From the NCBI GenBank assembly GCA_044870185.1, contig JBIOYL010000281.1:1-5790 (forward strand): 5,790 nt of DNA, read 5' to 3'. The position numbers were made by a program, and so were the translations under genes. The DNA comes from JBIOYL01 sp044870185 (GTDB taxonomy: Bacteria; Actinomycetota; CALGFH01). Of this stretch, positions 1 through 5,556 are shown piece by piece. How positions within the stretch are numbered: position 1 is the first letter of the stretch; each line of letters starts with the position of its first letter. A model generated the notes under the pieces. That model did no database searches and was not told the DNA's origin. It saw only the letters and a program-made list of their open reading frames with translations.

Positions 1-540
1 CTGCGGGATGCTGGCATGGCGCATCTCGGCCGCCCGCTCGATCCCGGCACCCTTGGCCGTGCACGGGTTGCGCGGCAGGTAGCCCGCCTCCACGGCCACG
101 TTGAGGATGCGGCGCAGCAGCCGGTACGCCTTGGCGATCGTGGTCGGCGTGACCTCGCCCGCACGATGCAGGTCCGCCAGCCAGGCCCGGACCGTCATCG
201 TGTCCAGCCGACCCAGCGGCACCGGCCCGAACGCCGGCAGCAGGAACCGGCGCAATAGGTAGTCGTACAGCACCAGCGTCCCCGGCCGCAGGTTGGCCGT
301 GGTCGGCCGCCACTGCTCCACCCACTCCCCGAATGTCACCCGGCCGAGCTTCGGATCCGCCCAGCTCCCGCGCAGCAGGTCAGCCTCGACCTGGGCCAGA
401 TAGCGGGTCGCCTCCACCTTCGTCGGGAACGTCCGAGGCGCCGTATGCCGCACCCCGGCCGCATCCAGGTAGCGCGCCTGCCACCGGCCCGAGGCGAGCT
501 GCCGCACCGACCCGAACGCCCGCCGGCCCTTGCCCGCCAT
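1..540 (-). CDS. int: Tyrosine site-specific integrase, N-terminal part (3' end beyond the window)
   Basis: Integrase that would insert and (with the excisionase) excise the element at its attachment site by tyrosine recombination. The minus strand reads 180 codons without a stop from the ATG at 540-538 to the window edge. Residues 8-62 look like the arm-type DNA-binding domain of phage/AICE integrases (GSVRQLASGRWQARY near residue 10, then FPTKVEATRYL and ADLLRGSW). Residues 68-160 look like the SAM-like core-binding domain (FGEWVEQWRP; TIAKAYRLLRRILNVAVEAG; LPRNPC). The catalytic domain with its R-H-R-Y residues would lie left of base 1, so activity cannot be judged. The start is one base after the excisionase stop, with GGAAGG at 552-557 as a plausible ribosome site. 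This is the last gene seen in the operon. The attachment site is expected beyond the integrase 3' end, outside the window. Family assignment is firm. Confidence 0.93.
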   Translation of the reverse strand, partial: MAGKGRRAFGSVRQLASGRWQARYLDAAGVRHTAPRTFPTKVEATRYLAQVEADLLRGSWADPKLGRVTFGEWVEQWRPTTANLRPGTLVLYDYLLRRFLLPAFGPVPLGRLDTMTVRAWLADLHRAGEVTPTTIAKAYRLLRRILNVAVEAGYLPRNPCTAKGAGIERAAEMRHASIPQ

Positions 541-541
541 G

Positions 542-772
542 TCAGCTCACGGCCTTCCGAGCCGCGCCACCCACCACCCGACCGGCGGCGATGAACGCCT
601 CCAGGTCGGCGGCGGTGATGCGGACGTGGCGGCCAAGCTTGACGTAGGCGATGCGGCGCTCCGCGACCAGGCGGCGCACGAACCGGGGGCTCGTGCCCAG
701 CCGCTCGGCGGCCTGCTCGACAGATAGCAGCGTGTCCAACTCCGGTGGTCTCCTGGAACGTGCGGGGGTCAT
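542..772 (-). CDS. xis: Excisionase-family helix-turn-helix protein
   Basis: Small DNA-binding protein of the excisionase/MerR-like HTH family (HTH_17), 76 residues, basic. Such proteins bend att-site DNA and bias the neighbouring integrase toward excision. The HTH core is clear at residues 15-62: LLSVEQAAERLGTSPRFVRRL, then IAYVKLGRHVRI, then the typical AADLEAFI helix. The ATG at 772-770 shares the ATGA overlap with the stop of the replication gene (771-769), which argues for translational coupling and for this start over the longer open frame reaching 862. No good ribosome site precedes the ATG. A TTG at codon 12, preceded by AGGAG, is an alternative start that keeps the whole HTH. The stop lies one base before the integrase ATG, the usual xis-int pairing in AICEs. 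Confidence 0.88.
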   Translation of the reverse strand: MTPARSRRPPELDTLLSVEQAAERLGTSPRFVRRLVAERRIAYVKLGRHVRITAADLEAFIAAGRVVGGAARKAVS

Positions 773-2244
773 GCAGCAGCGGATGCGGTCGTGGTGGTCA
801 GCTCCTCCCTGGCGATCCGTCGCTGTTCGCGGGCACGAGCCGCGGCCGAGAGCGCGAGCCACCGCTCCCCCTCGGTCTCATAGCCGGTGCCGACGAACAC
901 CCAAGAGGCGACGACGATCACGGCCTGGTCGTCCTCGGGTCGGCCCCAGGCGTCCAGGGGCACGCCGTCCTTGGCTCGGCGCCGCTTGGCGAAGGCGACC
1001 CGGGCCCGCCGCAGGGCGCCCATGGTGGTGGAGTAGCGGCGGCTCTTGGTCGACCAGTGGCCCCGGAACCCGAGCATGTGCGCCCAGGCCCGCAACCTGA
1101 GGCCCTCCAGCTCCCGGCGGCCACCCAGGTTCCAGCATGCCTGGACGAGCTCGGCCACATGGGCGGGCAGCCGGTCCAGGTGGTCCAGGTCGCCGGCCCC
1201 CAGGCGGCGGTCCAGACCCGAGCCGAAGCTCTCGGTGGCCGTGGTGGCGTACTTGGCGATGTAGCCGGCGACCTGCTCAGCCGACAGCTCCCCCGCCTGA
1301 TCGTCGCCGGTGGTGATGTTGTGGACGTCGAGTTGCTCGCCCCAGCGCGCATAGCGGCTCATCCCATCCTCGTCGACGGGTGGGCAGGGCACGGTGACGG
1401 CGGCCGCCGCCTGCCGGACGGCCTCCTCGAGCAGCTCGGCTGTGAAGCCGGCCGGAGGTGGGGCTAGGCAGGCCGGGCAGCGGCACTCGGTCGCCGCGTC
1501 CAGGCGGATGACGGCATGGAAGTGGATCGCCCCGCGGCGCTGGAACTCGGCCACCTTCGCGTAGCTCACGCGGACGAGCTGGCGCAGCTCGCCCTCCTGA
1601 AGGCCGACCAGGCGGGCCAGGGCACGCTGGAGAGCGATGGTGGTCCGGCGCCACAGCTCCGGCGCCAGGGCGTTCCACAGCACCTGCGCCGGGGCGTCGT
1701 AGCAGGCCGCACAGAGCGGCTCGCCCAGCCGAGGGTCGTCCTCGTCGTGGCGGTGCCAGCAGCCGGCCCGGTTGCCATGGGGGCAGCGGGCACCCTGGCG
1801 GTAGGGATGACAGGGCAGCACCAGCCGCCCCTGCGCCTTCCTTGTGTGCACCGGGCCGAAGCTGGGGGCGGTGAAGGTCACGAACAACCTCGGATGCCCA
1901 GCCACGGACTCGGGGACGCCCTTGCCGCCCTTGAGGCCGGCGGCGAGGAGCTGGTAGGCGTCGGCCCGGTAGGTGGCCGCACAGGACGGGCAGCGGGACT
2001 CCCGCCGGGTGCCGCACGCCTTGAGCAGCACCCCATCCGGCTCGGCCTCGCTGTCGTAGACGGTGCGGACCTCGCCCGTCAGCCGGTCGGCGTGCTCGAC
2101 CCGGCCGGCGAGGCGGATCGGGTGGTGGCAGTAGCCGGCCTGGGCGAACAGCTCGGCCCACCGCGCATAGCCGTGGCCGGCCCGGTCCACGACCTCGGCC
2201 AGCACCCCCGGCAGCAGCTCGCTCACCCGGGCCGGCTCCGTCAT
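769..2244 (-). CDS. RepSA-like rolling-circle replication initiator (HUH endonuclease)
   Basis: Protein of 491 residues resembling the replication initiators of pSAM2-type AICEs, which nick the element's origin and start rolling-circle replication of the excised circle. Visible rolling-circle motifs in order: motif 1, FVTFTAPSFG (121-130); motif 2, the metal-binding HUH signature HFHAVIRLD (H241, H243); motif 3, GYIAKYATTATE (327-338) with candidate nicking tyrosines Y328 and Y332. Cysteine pairs C77, C85/C88 (CPSC), C178/C181 (CAAC) and C254/C256/C259 suggest zinc-binding segments, as in relatives. The C-terminal part (WAHMLGFRGHWSTKSRRYSTT, then a basic stretch at 411-425) is also family-like. 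The start has a strong GGAGG site at 2249-2253, four bases upstream. ATGA overlaps join it to the upstream frame (2244-2241) and to the excisionase (772-769). The frame is intact. Family assignment is from recalled motifs. Confidence 0.93.
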   Translation of the reverse strand: MTEPARVSELLPGVLAEVVDRAGHGYARWAELFAQAGYCHHPIRLAGRVEHADRLTGEVRTVYDSEAEPDGVLLKACGTRRESRCPSCAATYRADAYQLLAAGLKGGKGVPESVAGHPRLFVTFTAPSFGPVHTRKAQGRLVLPCHPYRQGARCPHGNRAGCWHRHDEDDPRLGEPLCAACYDAPAQVLWNALAPELWRRTTIALQRALARLVGLQEGELRQLVRVSYAKVAEFQRRGAIHFHAVIRLDAATECRCPACLAPPPAGFTAELLEEAVRQAAAAVTVPCPPVDEDGMSRYARWGEQLDVHNITTGDDQAGELSAEQVAGYIAKYATTATESFGSGLDRRLGAGDLDHLDRLPAHVAELVQACWNLGGRRELEGLRLRAWAHMLGFRGHWSTKSRRYSTTMGALRRARVAFAKRRRAKDGVPLDAWGRPEDDQAVIVVASWVFVGTGYETEGERWLALSAAARAREQRRIAREELTTTTASAAA

Positions 2245-2432
2245 GCCACCTCCCCCGGCTCCGACACGTCCGGCACGGCCCGCAGGCCCGGGGCCTGCTC
2301 GGCCAGCAGCCCAGCCGGGTCAGCCCGCAGGCCGGCGGTGGCCCGGATGATGGCCGCGACCTGGCAGTGGTCCACCTGCGGGGTCCGCACCCGATGGAAC
2401 CCCGGCCGGCCGGGCAGGCTGGTCACGGCCAC
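2241..2432 (-). CDS. Small ORF, probably the frame-displaced C-terminus of the FtsK/TraB translocase
   Basis: A 63-codon frame starting at GTG 2432-2430, or at GTG 2426-2424, where GTGA overlaps the translocase stop. On its own it would be a hypothetical protein. I read it instead as the missing end of the translocase. The upstream frame ends DPAYVG-WP-stop. Restoring one G in the GGG run at 2432-2434 makes it continue as DPAYVG-VAVTSLPGRPGFHRVRTP, which looks like the natural C-terminus of this family (from memory, not searched). The joined protein would be 332 residues and would end in the ATGA overlap with the replication gene. The segment has no membrane helix or signal peptide. If the single-base loss is real, this segment is made separately or not at all. 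If it is a sequencing error, this is not a separate gene. A genuine small coupled gene remains possible. Confidence 0.55.
   Translation of the reverse strand: MAVTSLPGRPGFHRVRTPQVDHCQVAAIIRATAGLRADPAGLLAEQAPGLRAVPDVSEPGEVA
2249..2253 (-). promoter_or_regulatory. Ribosome binding site for the replication initiator
   Basis: The minus strand reads GGGGGAGGTGGC immediately before the ATG at 2244-2242. The GGAGG core is four bases from the start. It is the strongest such site in the minus-strand operon. It supports the 491-residue start even though that start already overlaps the preceding stop. Confidence 0.75.
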
Positions 2433-3238
2433 CCGACATAGGCCGGGTCATTCAGCAGGACCGGGGAGGCGTCAGGGTGCTGGCGGATCTCCTCCCCCAG
2501 GGCAGCCACCGCCCCGTCCACGGTCCGGGTGGCGAAGGACATCGCGACCTGGCAGTTATCGCGGATGCGGGTCGGGATGGCATCGCCGGTGGCCCGCTGG
2601 GTGAGGAGCATGACGCCGATGGCGACGTTGCGGCCCTTTCTGATCAGCTCCTCGACCAGGCGCGACAGCTCGGCGACCAGGGCGTTGTGGGCCTTGACCT
2701 CGGGTGCGGTGCCCTTGCGCTCATGGAAGAAGGTGTGGGCCTCATCGATCACGACGAGCACCAGGGGCCAGGACGGGGAGGGGCTGAGGTGCCAGGCGTC
2801 GGTGACGCCCAGGACCTGAGCGATGCTGGCTTGGCGGTCGAGCATGAGGCGGTGGACTCGTCGGAGCACGTCGCGGACCTGGTCCAGGTCGTCCTTGGCC
2901 GCCAGCCAGGCGCGAGGGGTCAGGCGGTCGTAGTCGGGGCCGCCCTTGCCGTCGATCAGGACGAACTGGACGGCTGGGGAGGGGGCGAGCTGGCCGAGCA
3001 GGTGGGCCACCAGCATGGTCTTGCCGAACCCGGCCAGGCCGGCGACCACGATGCCGGAGACTTCGGCCAGCCGGACCATGACCGCCTGGGAGTCGTCGGC
3101 CCAGCCCAGCCACCAGCTCGTCAGGGAGGCCGGGGCGGTGCCGGGCAGATCGACCCGGGCCGGGGCCAGCAGCGGGTCGTAGTACAGGCCCCGGAGCCGG
3201 ATCAGGCCGGGAGCCTGCTGCTCGGCCCGCACCGTCAC
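2423..3238 (-). CDS. FtsK/SpoIIIE-type DNA translocase (TraB/TraSA-like transfer protein)
   Basis: Motor ATPase of the type that moves double-stranded DNA between mycelial cells in actinomycete conjugation, acting as a hexamer at the membrane. The frame has 271 residues. Walker A is GLAGFGKT (67-74); Walker B is LVLVVIDEAHTF (159-170, D165/E166). LIDGKGG (94-100) and LLTQRATGDAIPTRIRDNC (211-229) also match the family. The WWLG segment near residue 42 resembles the usual lead-in to the ATPase core. No transmembrane helix is seen, so an N-terminal membrane part is either absent or lost. The GTG start at 3238 has only a weak G-rich site upstream. The frame stays open to a stop at 3313-3311 without another start codon, and the upstream codons could be remnants of a longer N-terminus. 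The C-terminus is probably cut short by a single missing G near 2432-2434. First gene of the minus-strand operon. Confidence 0.88.
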   Translation of the reverse strand: MTVRAEQQAPGLIRLRGLYYDPLLAPARVDLPGTAPASLTSWWLGWADDSQAVMVRLAEVSGIVVAGLAGFGKTMLVAHLLGQLAPSPAVQFVLIDGKGGPDYDRLTPRAWLAAKDDLDQVRDVLRRVHRLMLDRQASIAQVLGVTDAWHLSPSPSWPLVLVVIDEAHTFFHERKGTAPEVKAHNALVAELSRLVEELIRKGRNVAIGVMLLTQRATGDAIPTRIRDNCQVAMSFATRTVDGAVAALGEEIRQHPDASPVLLNDPAYVGWP

Positions 3239-3270
3239 ACAGCCCCAGGTGTCAGCCAGATACCCGGCGG

Positions 3271-3945
3271 CCCGCTGGTAGTCGGCCAGCCCAGCTCGCC
3301 CTCGGCCTGCTCACCAACGAAGGCATCATCACCAGCCGAAGGCATCATCACCAGCACCCCTGGCCGGGGCACCTTCGTCCGCGACCGGATGATGCTGACT
3401 ACCACGCCTCGCGTGCCGAGGCCGCCGACCGGGCCGACGACTGGCACACCGACGCCCACTTCACCGAGGTCCGCCAGCAAGGCCGCCAGCCCAGCCAGCG
3501 CTTCGACATGCGCATCGACCCCGCCTCCCTGGCCGTCGCCCAGCGCCTCCGGGTCGAGGAAGGCGAGGCGGTCGTCGTGCGGCGCATGATCCGCTACGTC
3601 GACGGCGAGCCCTGGAGCATCCAGGACAGCTCCTATCCCATGGATATCGCCCAGGAGGCCGGCTTGCTCGTGCCCCATGACCTGCTAGGGGGCACCGTAC
3701 GGGCCATGGCCGAGCACGGACATGTTGAGGTCGGCTACCGCGACGAGCTGACTACCCGCATGCCCACCCCGGAGGAGGCTCAGACCCTCGACTTGGGGGC
3801 CGGCGTGCCCGTCCTGGCCTATGTGCGTACCTGCTACACCAAGGAGCGGCCGGTGCGGCTCACCGAGACCATCTTCGCCGGGGACCGCAACCGCCTGGTC
3901 TACGAACTGGGCGACCTGGATGCCCTCTACGAGCGGGACCAGTGA
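3271..3945 (+). pseudogene. GntR/HutC-family regulator with UTRA domain, 5'-truncated and rearranged
   Basis: Remnant of a GntR-type repressor of the HutC subfamily (winged HTH plus UTRA ligand domain), the kind that represses transfer genes in AICEs. The end of the HTH is readable as AQLALGLLTNEGIITS (3289-3336). The wing PGRGTFVRDR (about 3359-3388) is in another frame because of a perfect 19-bp tandem duplication at 3318-3355. Near 3387-3388 one missing G returns to the first frame, and the linker (DYHASRAEAADRADDW) and UTRA domain (from about 3508: MRIDPASLAVAQRL, VVVRRMIRYVDGEPWSIQ, YPMDIA) follow unbroken to the TGA at 3943-3945. The plus frame has no stop across the whole region but also no ATG, GTG or TTG start before 3508. 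The first ~45 residues of a normal GntR HTH are not recognisable. A product from ATG 3508 would be a 145-residue UTRA domain without DNA binding. Overlaps the acetyltransferase start by one base. Confidence 0.8.
3318..3355. repeat. Perfect 19-bp tandem duplication in the GntR wing
   Basis: Two identical 19-base copies, CGAAGGCATCATCACCAGC, lie head to tail at 3318-3336 and 3337-3355. Nineteen is not a multiple of three, so the extra copy shifts the frame by +1. Deleting one copy joins TNEGIITS directly to TPGRGTFVR, the normal wing of a GntR DNA-binding domain. A recent duplication is the simplest explanation, since the copies have not diverged. Confidence 0.95.
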
Positions 3946-4344
3946 TGCGCATCACCCGCGCCACCCCCGAGGACCTCGACACCCTCGTCGCTTTCCGGGA
4001 CCAGGCCGCCGCCTGGCTCGCCGCCAAGGGCATCGACCAGTGGCAGGAGCCCTGGCCCACCGAGGACCTGATGGTCGAAGGCATGCTGCGCAATATCGAG
4101 GCCGAGGAGACCTTCATCGTCTGGGACGACGACCACATCCCAGCAGCGACCATCACCATCAACCACTACGCCAAGCCTGAGCTGTGGACCGAGCAGGAGC
4201 GAGCCGAGCCGGCGCTGTACGCCCACAAAGTCACCGTGGATCGCGCCTACGGCGGCCAGGGTTTGGGCGCTGAGCTGCTGGACTGGGCCGGCACCCGCAC
4301 CGCCGACGAAGGCGCGGACTGGCTGCGGGTGGACGTCTGGACCA

Positions 4345-4348
4345 CTAA
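4345..4348. repeat. Target-site duplication, left copy (CTAA)
   Basis: CTAA directly abuts the left inverted repeat and is repeated at 4761-4764 directly after the right inverted repeat. Only one copy is needed to restore the acetyltransferase codons ACC ACT AAC GAG, which is why it is read as a duplication made on insertion. Confidence 0.85.
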
Positions 4349-4760
4349 CGCCGATTCTCGTACAGCTCTCGTCGACCCGAAGCGGAGCGGATGACAGTCG
4401 GCGCAACCCGTTGCCAGCCAAGGCGGTGCACACCACACAGGAGGCTCAGACTGGGGTCGGTTTCGCTGACCATCGGCGGTGCTGCCGATAAGCGGTGCTG
4501 GCGCGTCGGACCGTCGGCAGGCCGGTCCGGTGCGGCAGATCGCTTGCCCCGCGCCTGGTCCGTGAGCACGTGCCGGCATGACGGTGCCCGCGGCCAGTCG
4601 CACCGCAACCAGGACGGTATCCCTGTGGGCAGCGGAACCGGCCCAGTTTCCGGCCAGGTCCGCGAGCCCGGAGCTGTTGCCTGGGCCGGGGTGCAGGCAG
4701 GGCGGCACCCAGCGGCGGCGGTCGAGGTTGGGGTGGGATTCGCTGTTGCGAGAATCGGCG
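4349..4760. mobile_element. MITE-like non-autonomous insertion, 412 bp, inside the acetyltransferase gene
   Basis: Ends are perfect 12-bp inverted repeats, CGCCGATTCTCG at 4349-4360 and CGAGAATCGGCG at 4749-4760. The similarity continues imperfectly inward (TACAGC on the left; CAACAGC on the right, read from its own end). The flanks carry a direct CTAA at 4345-4348 and 4761-4764, a 4-bp target duplication. Excision with one CTAA restores the acetyltransferase frame exactly. No frame inside resembles a transposase and no catalytic DDE or tyrosine/serine recombinase motif is visible, so movement would need a transposase supplied elsewhere. The interior is GC-rich like its surroundings, with small inverted repeats such as GCAACCCGTTGC. 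I do not recognise the family. A 4-bp target duplication of form YTAR is what I recall for IS701-like elements, but this is only a lead. Confidence 0.87.
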
Positions 4761-4915
4761 CTAACGAGCGCCTCCAGCACTACTACCTCAAGCAGGGCTT
4801 CACCTACGTCCGCACCGTCGTCCTGCCCCACAACCCCTCCGGGGCGTTGTTCCAGCGGCCAGCCGAGCGCATCCCAACGCCCCGCCTGCAAGAGGTCGAG
4901 AGCCTGACCGGCTGA
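4391..4915 (+). CDS. Chimeric ORF: insertion-derived start fused to the acetyltransferase C-terminus
   Basis: From ATG 4391 the plus strand is open for 174 codons, through the insertion, across its right inverted repeat and into the acetyltransferase C-terminal frame (NERLQHYYLKQGF onward). The ATG overlaps the stop of the truncated upstream frame as ATGA (4391-4394), and GGAG lies a few bases upstream, so reinitiation is mechanically possible. The first ~123 residues are arginine- and glycine-rich with no recognisable fold, and the acetyl-CoA motif A is absent. I regard it as a by-product of insertion and not an established gene. Confidence 0.25.
   Translation: MTVGATRCQPRRCTPHRRLRLGSVSLTIGGAADKRCWRVGPSAGRSGAADRLPRAWSVSTCRHDGARGQSHRNQDGIPVGSGTGPVSGQVREPGAVAWAGVQAGRHPAAAVEVGVGFAVARIGANERLQHYYLKQGFTYVRTVVLPHNPSGALFQRPAERIPTPRLQEVESLTG
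4761..4764. repeat. Target-site duplication, right copy (CTAA)
   Basis: Second copy of CTAA, abutting the right inverted repeat. The acetyltransferase reading frame resumes immediately after it (C completing AAC, then GAG CGC CTC CAG). Confidence 0.85.
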
Positions 4916-5206
4916 GCCTGAGACGTGCTGCAAGCAGCTCTCGTGGCGGGAGCCTCGTTCTCCGACCACGCCCAGGGTGGAGGGATCTGACCGGACGGTG
5001 CTGGCATGCCCGACCCCCAGCCGCAAGCGCCGCCAACCAACCCGGCTCCTGAGCCGGCCACGGCCGGCGGTTGATCGAGACGGGCCGACTTCGTTGGCTC
5101 CACCGCTTGCCCCCGAAGGTCTCTCGGCATGCCACGGCCTCCACCGTCCCCCGAGTCCAAGGGCAGGGCAGACCGCCCGGCCAGACAGTCCCAGGAGGGC
5201 AGCACC
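4916..5206. other. Intergenic stretch before the SSB gene
   Basis: No convincing gene is seen in these 291 bases. A 22-codon frame from ATG 5006 (MPDPQPQAPPTNPAPEPATA) is proline-rich with no clear ribosome site. Two adjoining short palindromes lie inside: CCGGCTC-CT-GAGCCGG at 5042-5057 and CCGGCC-AC-GGCCGG at 5054-5067. No T run follows, so terminator function is doubtful. No clear -35/-10 pair is visible. The only firm signal is the ribosome site at its right end. Confidence 0.5.
5193..5199 (+). promoter_or_regulatory. Ribosome binding site for the SSB gene
   Basis: AGGAGGG lies seven bases before the ATG at 5207-5209, an ideal Shine-Dalgarno sequence and spacing. It fixes the SSB start and shows that the N-terminal MTEPSVSFAGNLTDD is the natural beginning, although it is now out of frame with the rest. 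Confidence 0.82.
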
Positions 5207-5556
5207 ATGACCGAGCCGAGCGTGAGCTTCGCCGGCAACCTCACCGACGACCCGAGGTCCTCTACACCGAAGGCGGGATCGCCCGGGCCATGTTCCGGGT
5301 CGCCGTCAGCGGTCGGCGGGAGCAGGAGCCGTCGTTCTTCACCGTGGTCGTCTGGTGTGATCAGGCCGAGCATGCCGCGCGGTCGCTGTCGAAGGGCAGC
5401 CGGGTCGTGGTCGTGGGCCGGCTCCAGCAGCGGGCCTGGACGGCTGAGGACGGCAGCACCCGCTCCACCATCGAGGTCGTGGCCGACGAGCTGGGGCCGA
5501 GCCTGCGCTGGGCAACGGCAACGACGACCAGGACGACGCGGAGCCAGAGCCAGTAG
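5207..5556 (+). pseudogene. ssb: Single-stranded DNA-binding protein (OB fold), frameshifted near residue 16
   Basis: SSB-family protein that would coat the single-stranded DNA made during rolling-circle replication or transfer. The start (ATG 5207) has an excellent ribosome site. The N-terminus VSFAGNLTDDP is family-like, but the frame changes at 5252-5256. The remainder (EVLYTEGGIARAMFRVAVSG, FFTVVVWCDQAEHAARSL, KGSRVVVVGRLQQRAW, STIEVVADELGPSLRWAT) reads on in another frame to the stop at 5554-5556. Restoring one G (CCGAGG to CCGGAGG) gives a clean 116-residue protein covering a full OB fold. The C-terminus ends TRSQSQ without the acidic tip of housekeeping SSBs, although an acidic run (DDQDDAEPEPV) occurs in a different frame over the same bases. 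As written, the ATG frame runs on in unrelated sequence. The cause is either a real mutation or a one-base sequence error. Confidence 0.85.

Larger units (their letters stand above)
3945..4915 (+). pseudogene. GNAT-family N-acetyltransferase, split by a 412-bp insertion
   Basis: Acetyl-CoA-dependent N-acetyltransferase of the GNAT fold; the substrate cannot be told from sequence. The N-terminal part is 3945-4348 and the C-terminal part 4765-4915, separated by an insertion and its target duplication. Joining them gives exactly 185 codons, 184 residues plus stop. Residues 1-18 are the usual first strand and helix (MRITRATPEDLDTLVAFR). HKVTVDRAYGGQGLGAELL (94-112) is the acetyl-CoA-binding motif A. 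LRVDVWTTNERLQHYYLKQGF (127-147) spans the break and is the typical GNAT motif B. As written, translation from 3945 stops at 4394 after 149 residues, with 14 foreign residues in place of the C-terminal third, so activity is unlikely. ATG 3945 overlaps the regulator stop (TGATG); GTG 3942 is an alternative start. The pairing suggests the two genes were co-transcribed. Confidence 0.88.

Noticed and set aside
745..1467. Long plus-strand open frame of 240 codons
   Set aside because: Antisense to the well-supported replication initiator; its residue make-up reflects GC-rich complementary codons and no motif is seen.
1277..2161. Minus-strand open frame of 294 codons in a second frame of the replication gene
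   Set aside because: Arginine/proline/glycine-rich shadow of the real frame; lacks the HUH and tyrosine motifs that the chosen frame shows.
1516..2604. Plus-strand open frame of 362 codons
   Set aside because: Antisense across the replication gene, the small ORF and the end of the translocase; no ribosome site, no domain, and low-complexity proline/arginine content at its end.
3318..3355. Direct repeats as a CRISPR array or iteron set
   Set aside because: Only two head-to-tail copies without spacers, and the unit is coding sequence for a GntR wing.
2477..3589. Plus-strand open frame of 370 codons
   Set aside because: Antisense to the translocase. Only its last part, in a frame that is wrong for most of the gene, touches the GntR wing (GRGTFVRDR); the rest has no protein character.
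4247..5026. Minus-strand open frame of 259 codons over the insertion
   Set aside because: Considered as a transposase for the 412-bp element. It extends well past both inverted repeats, has no DDE-like or other transposase motif and no ribosome site.
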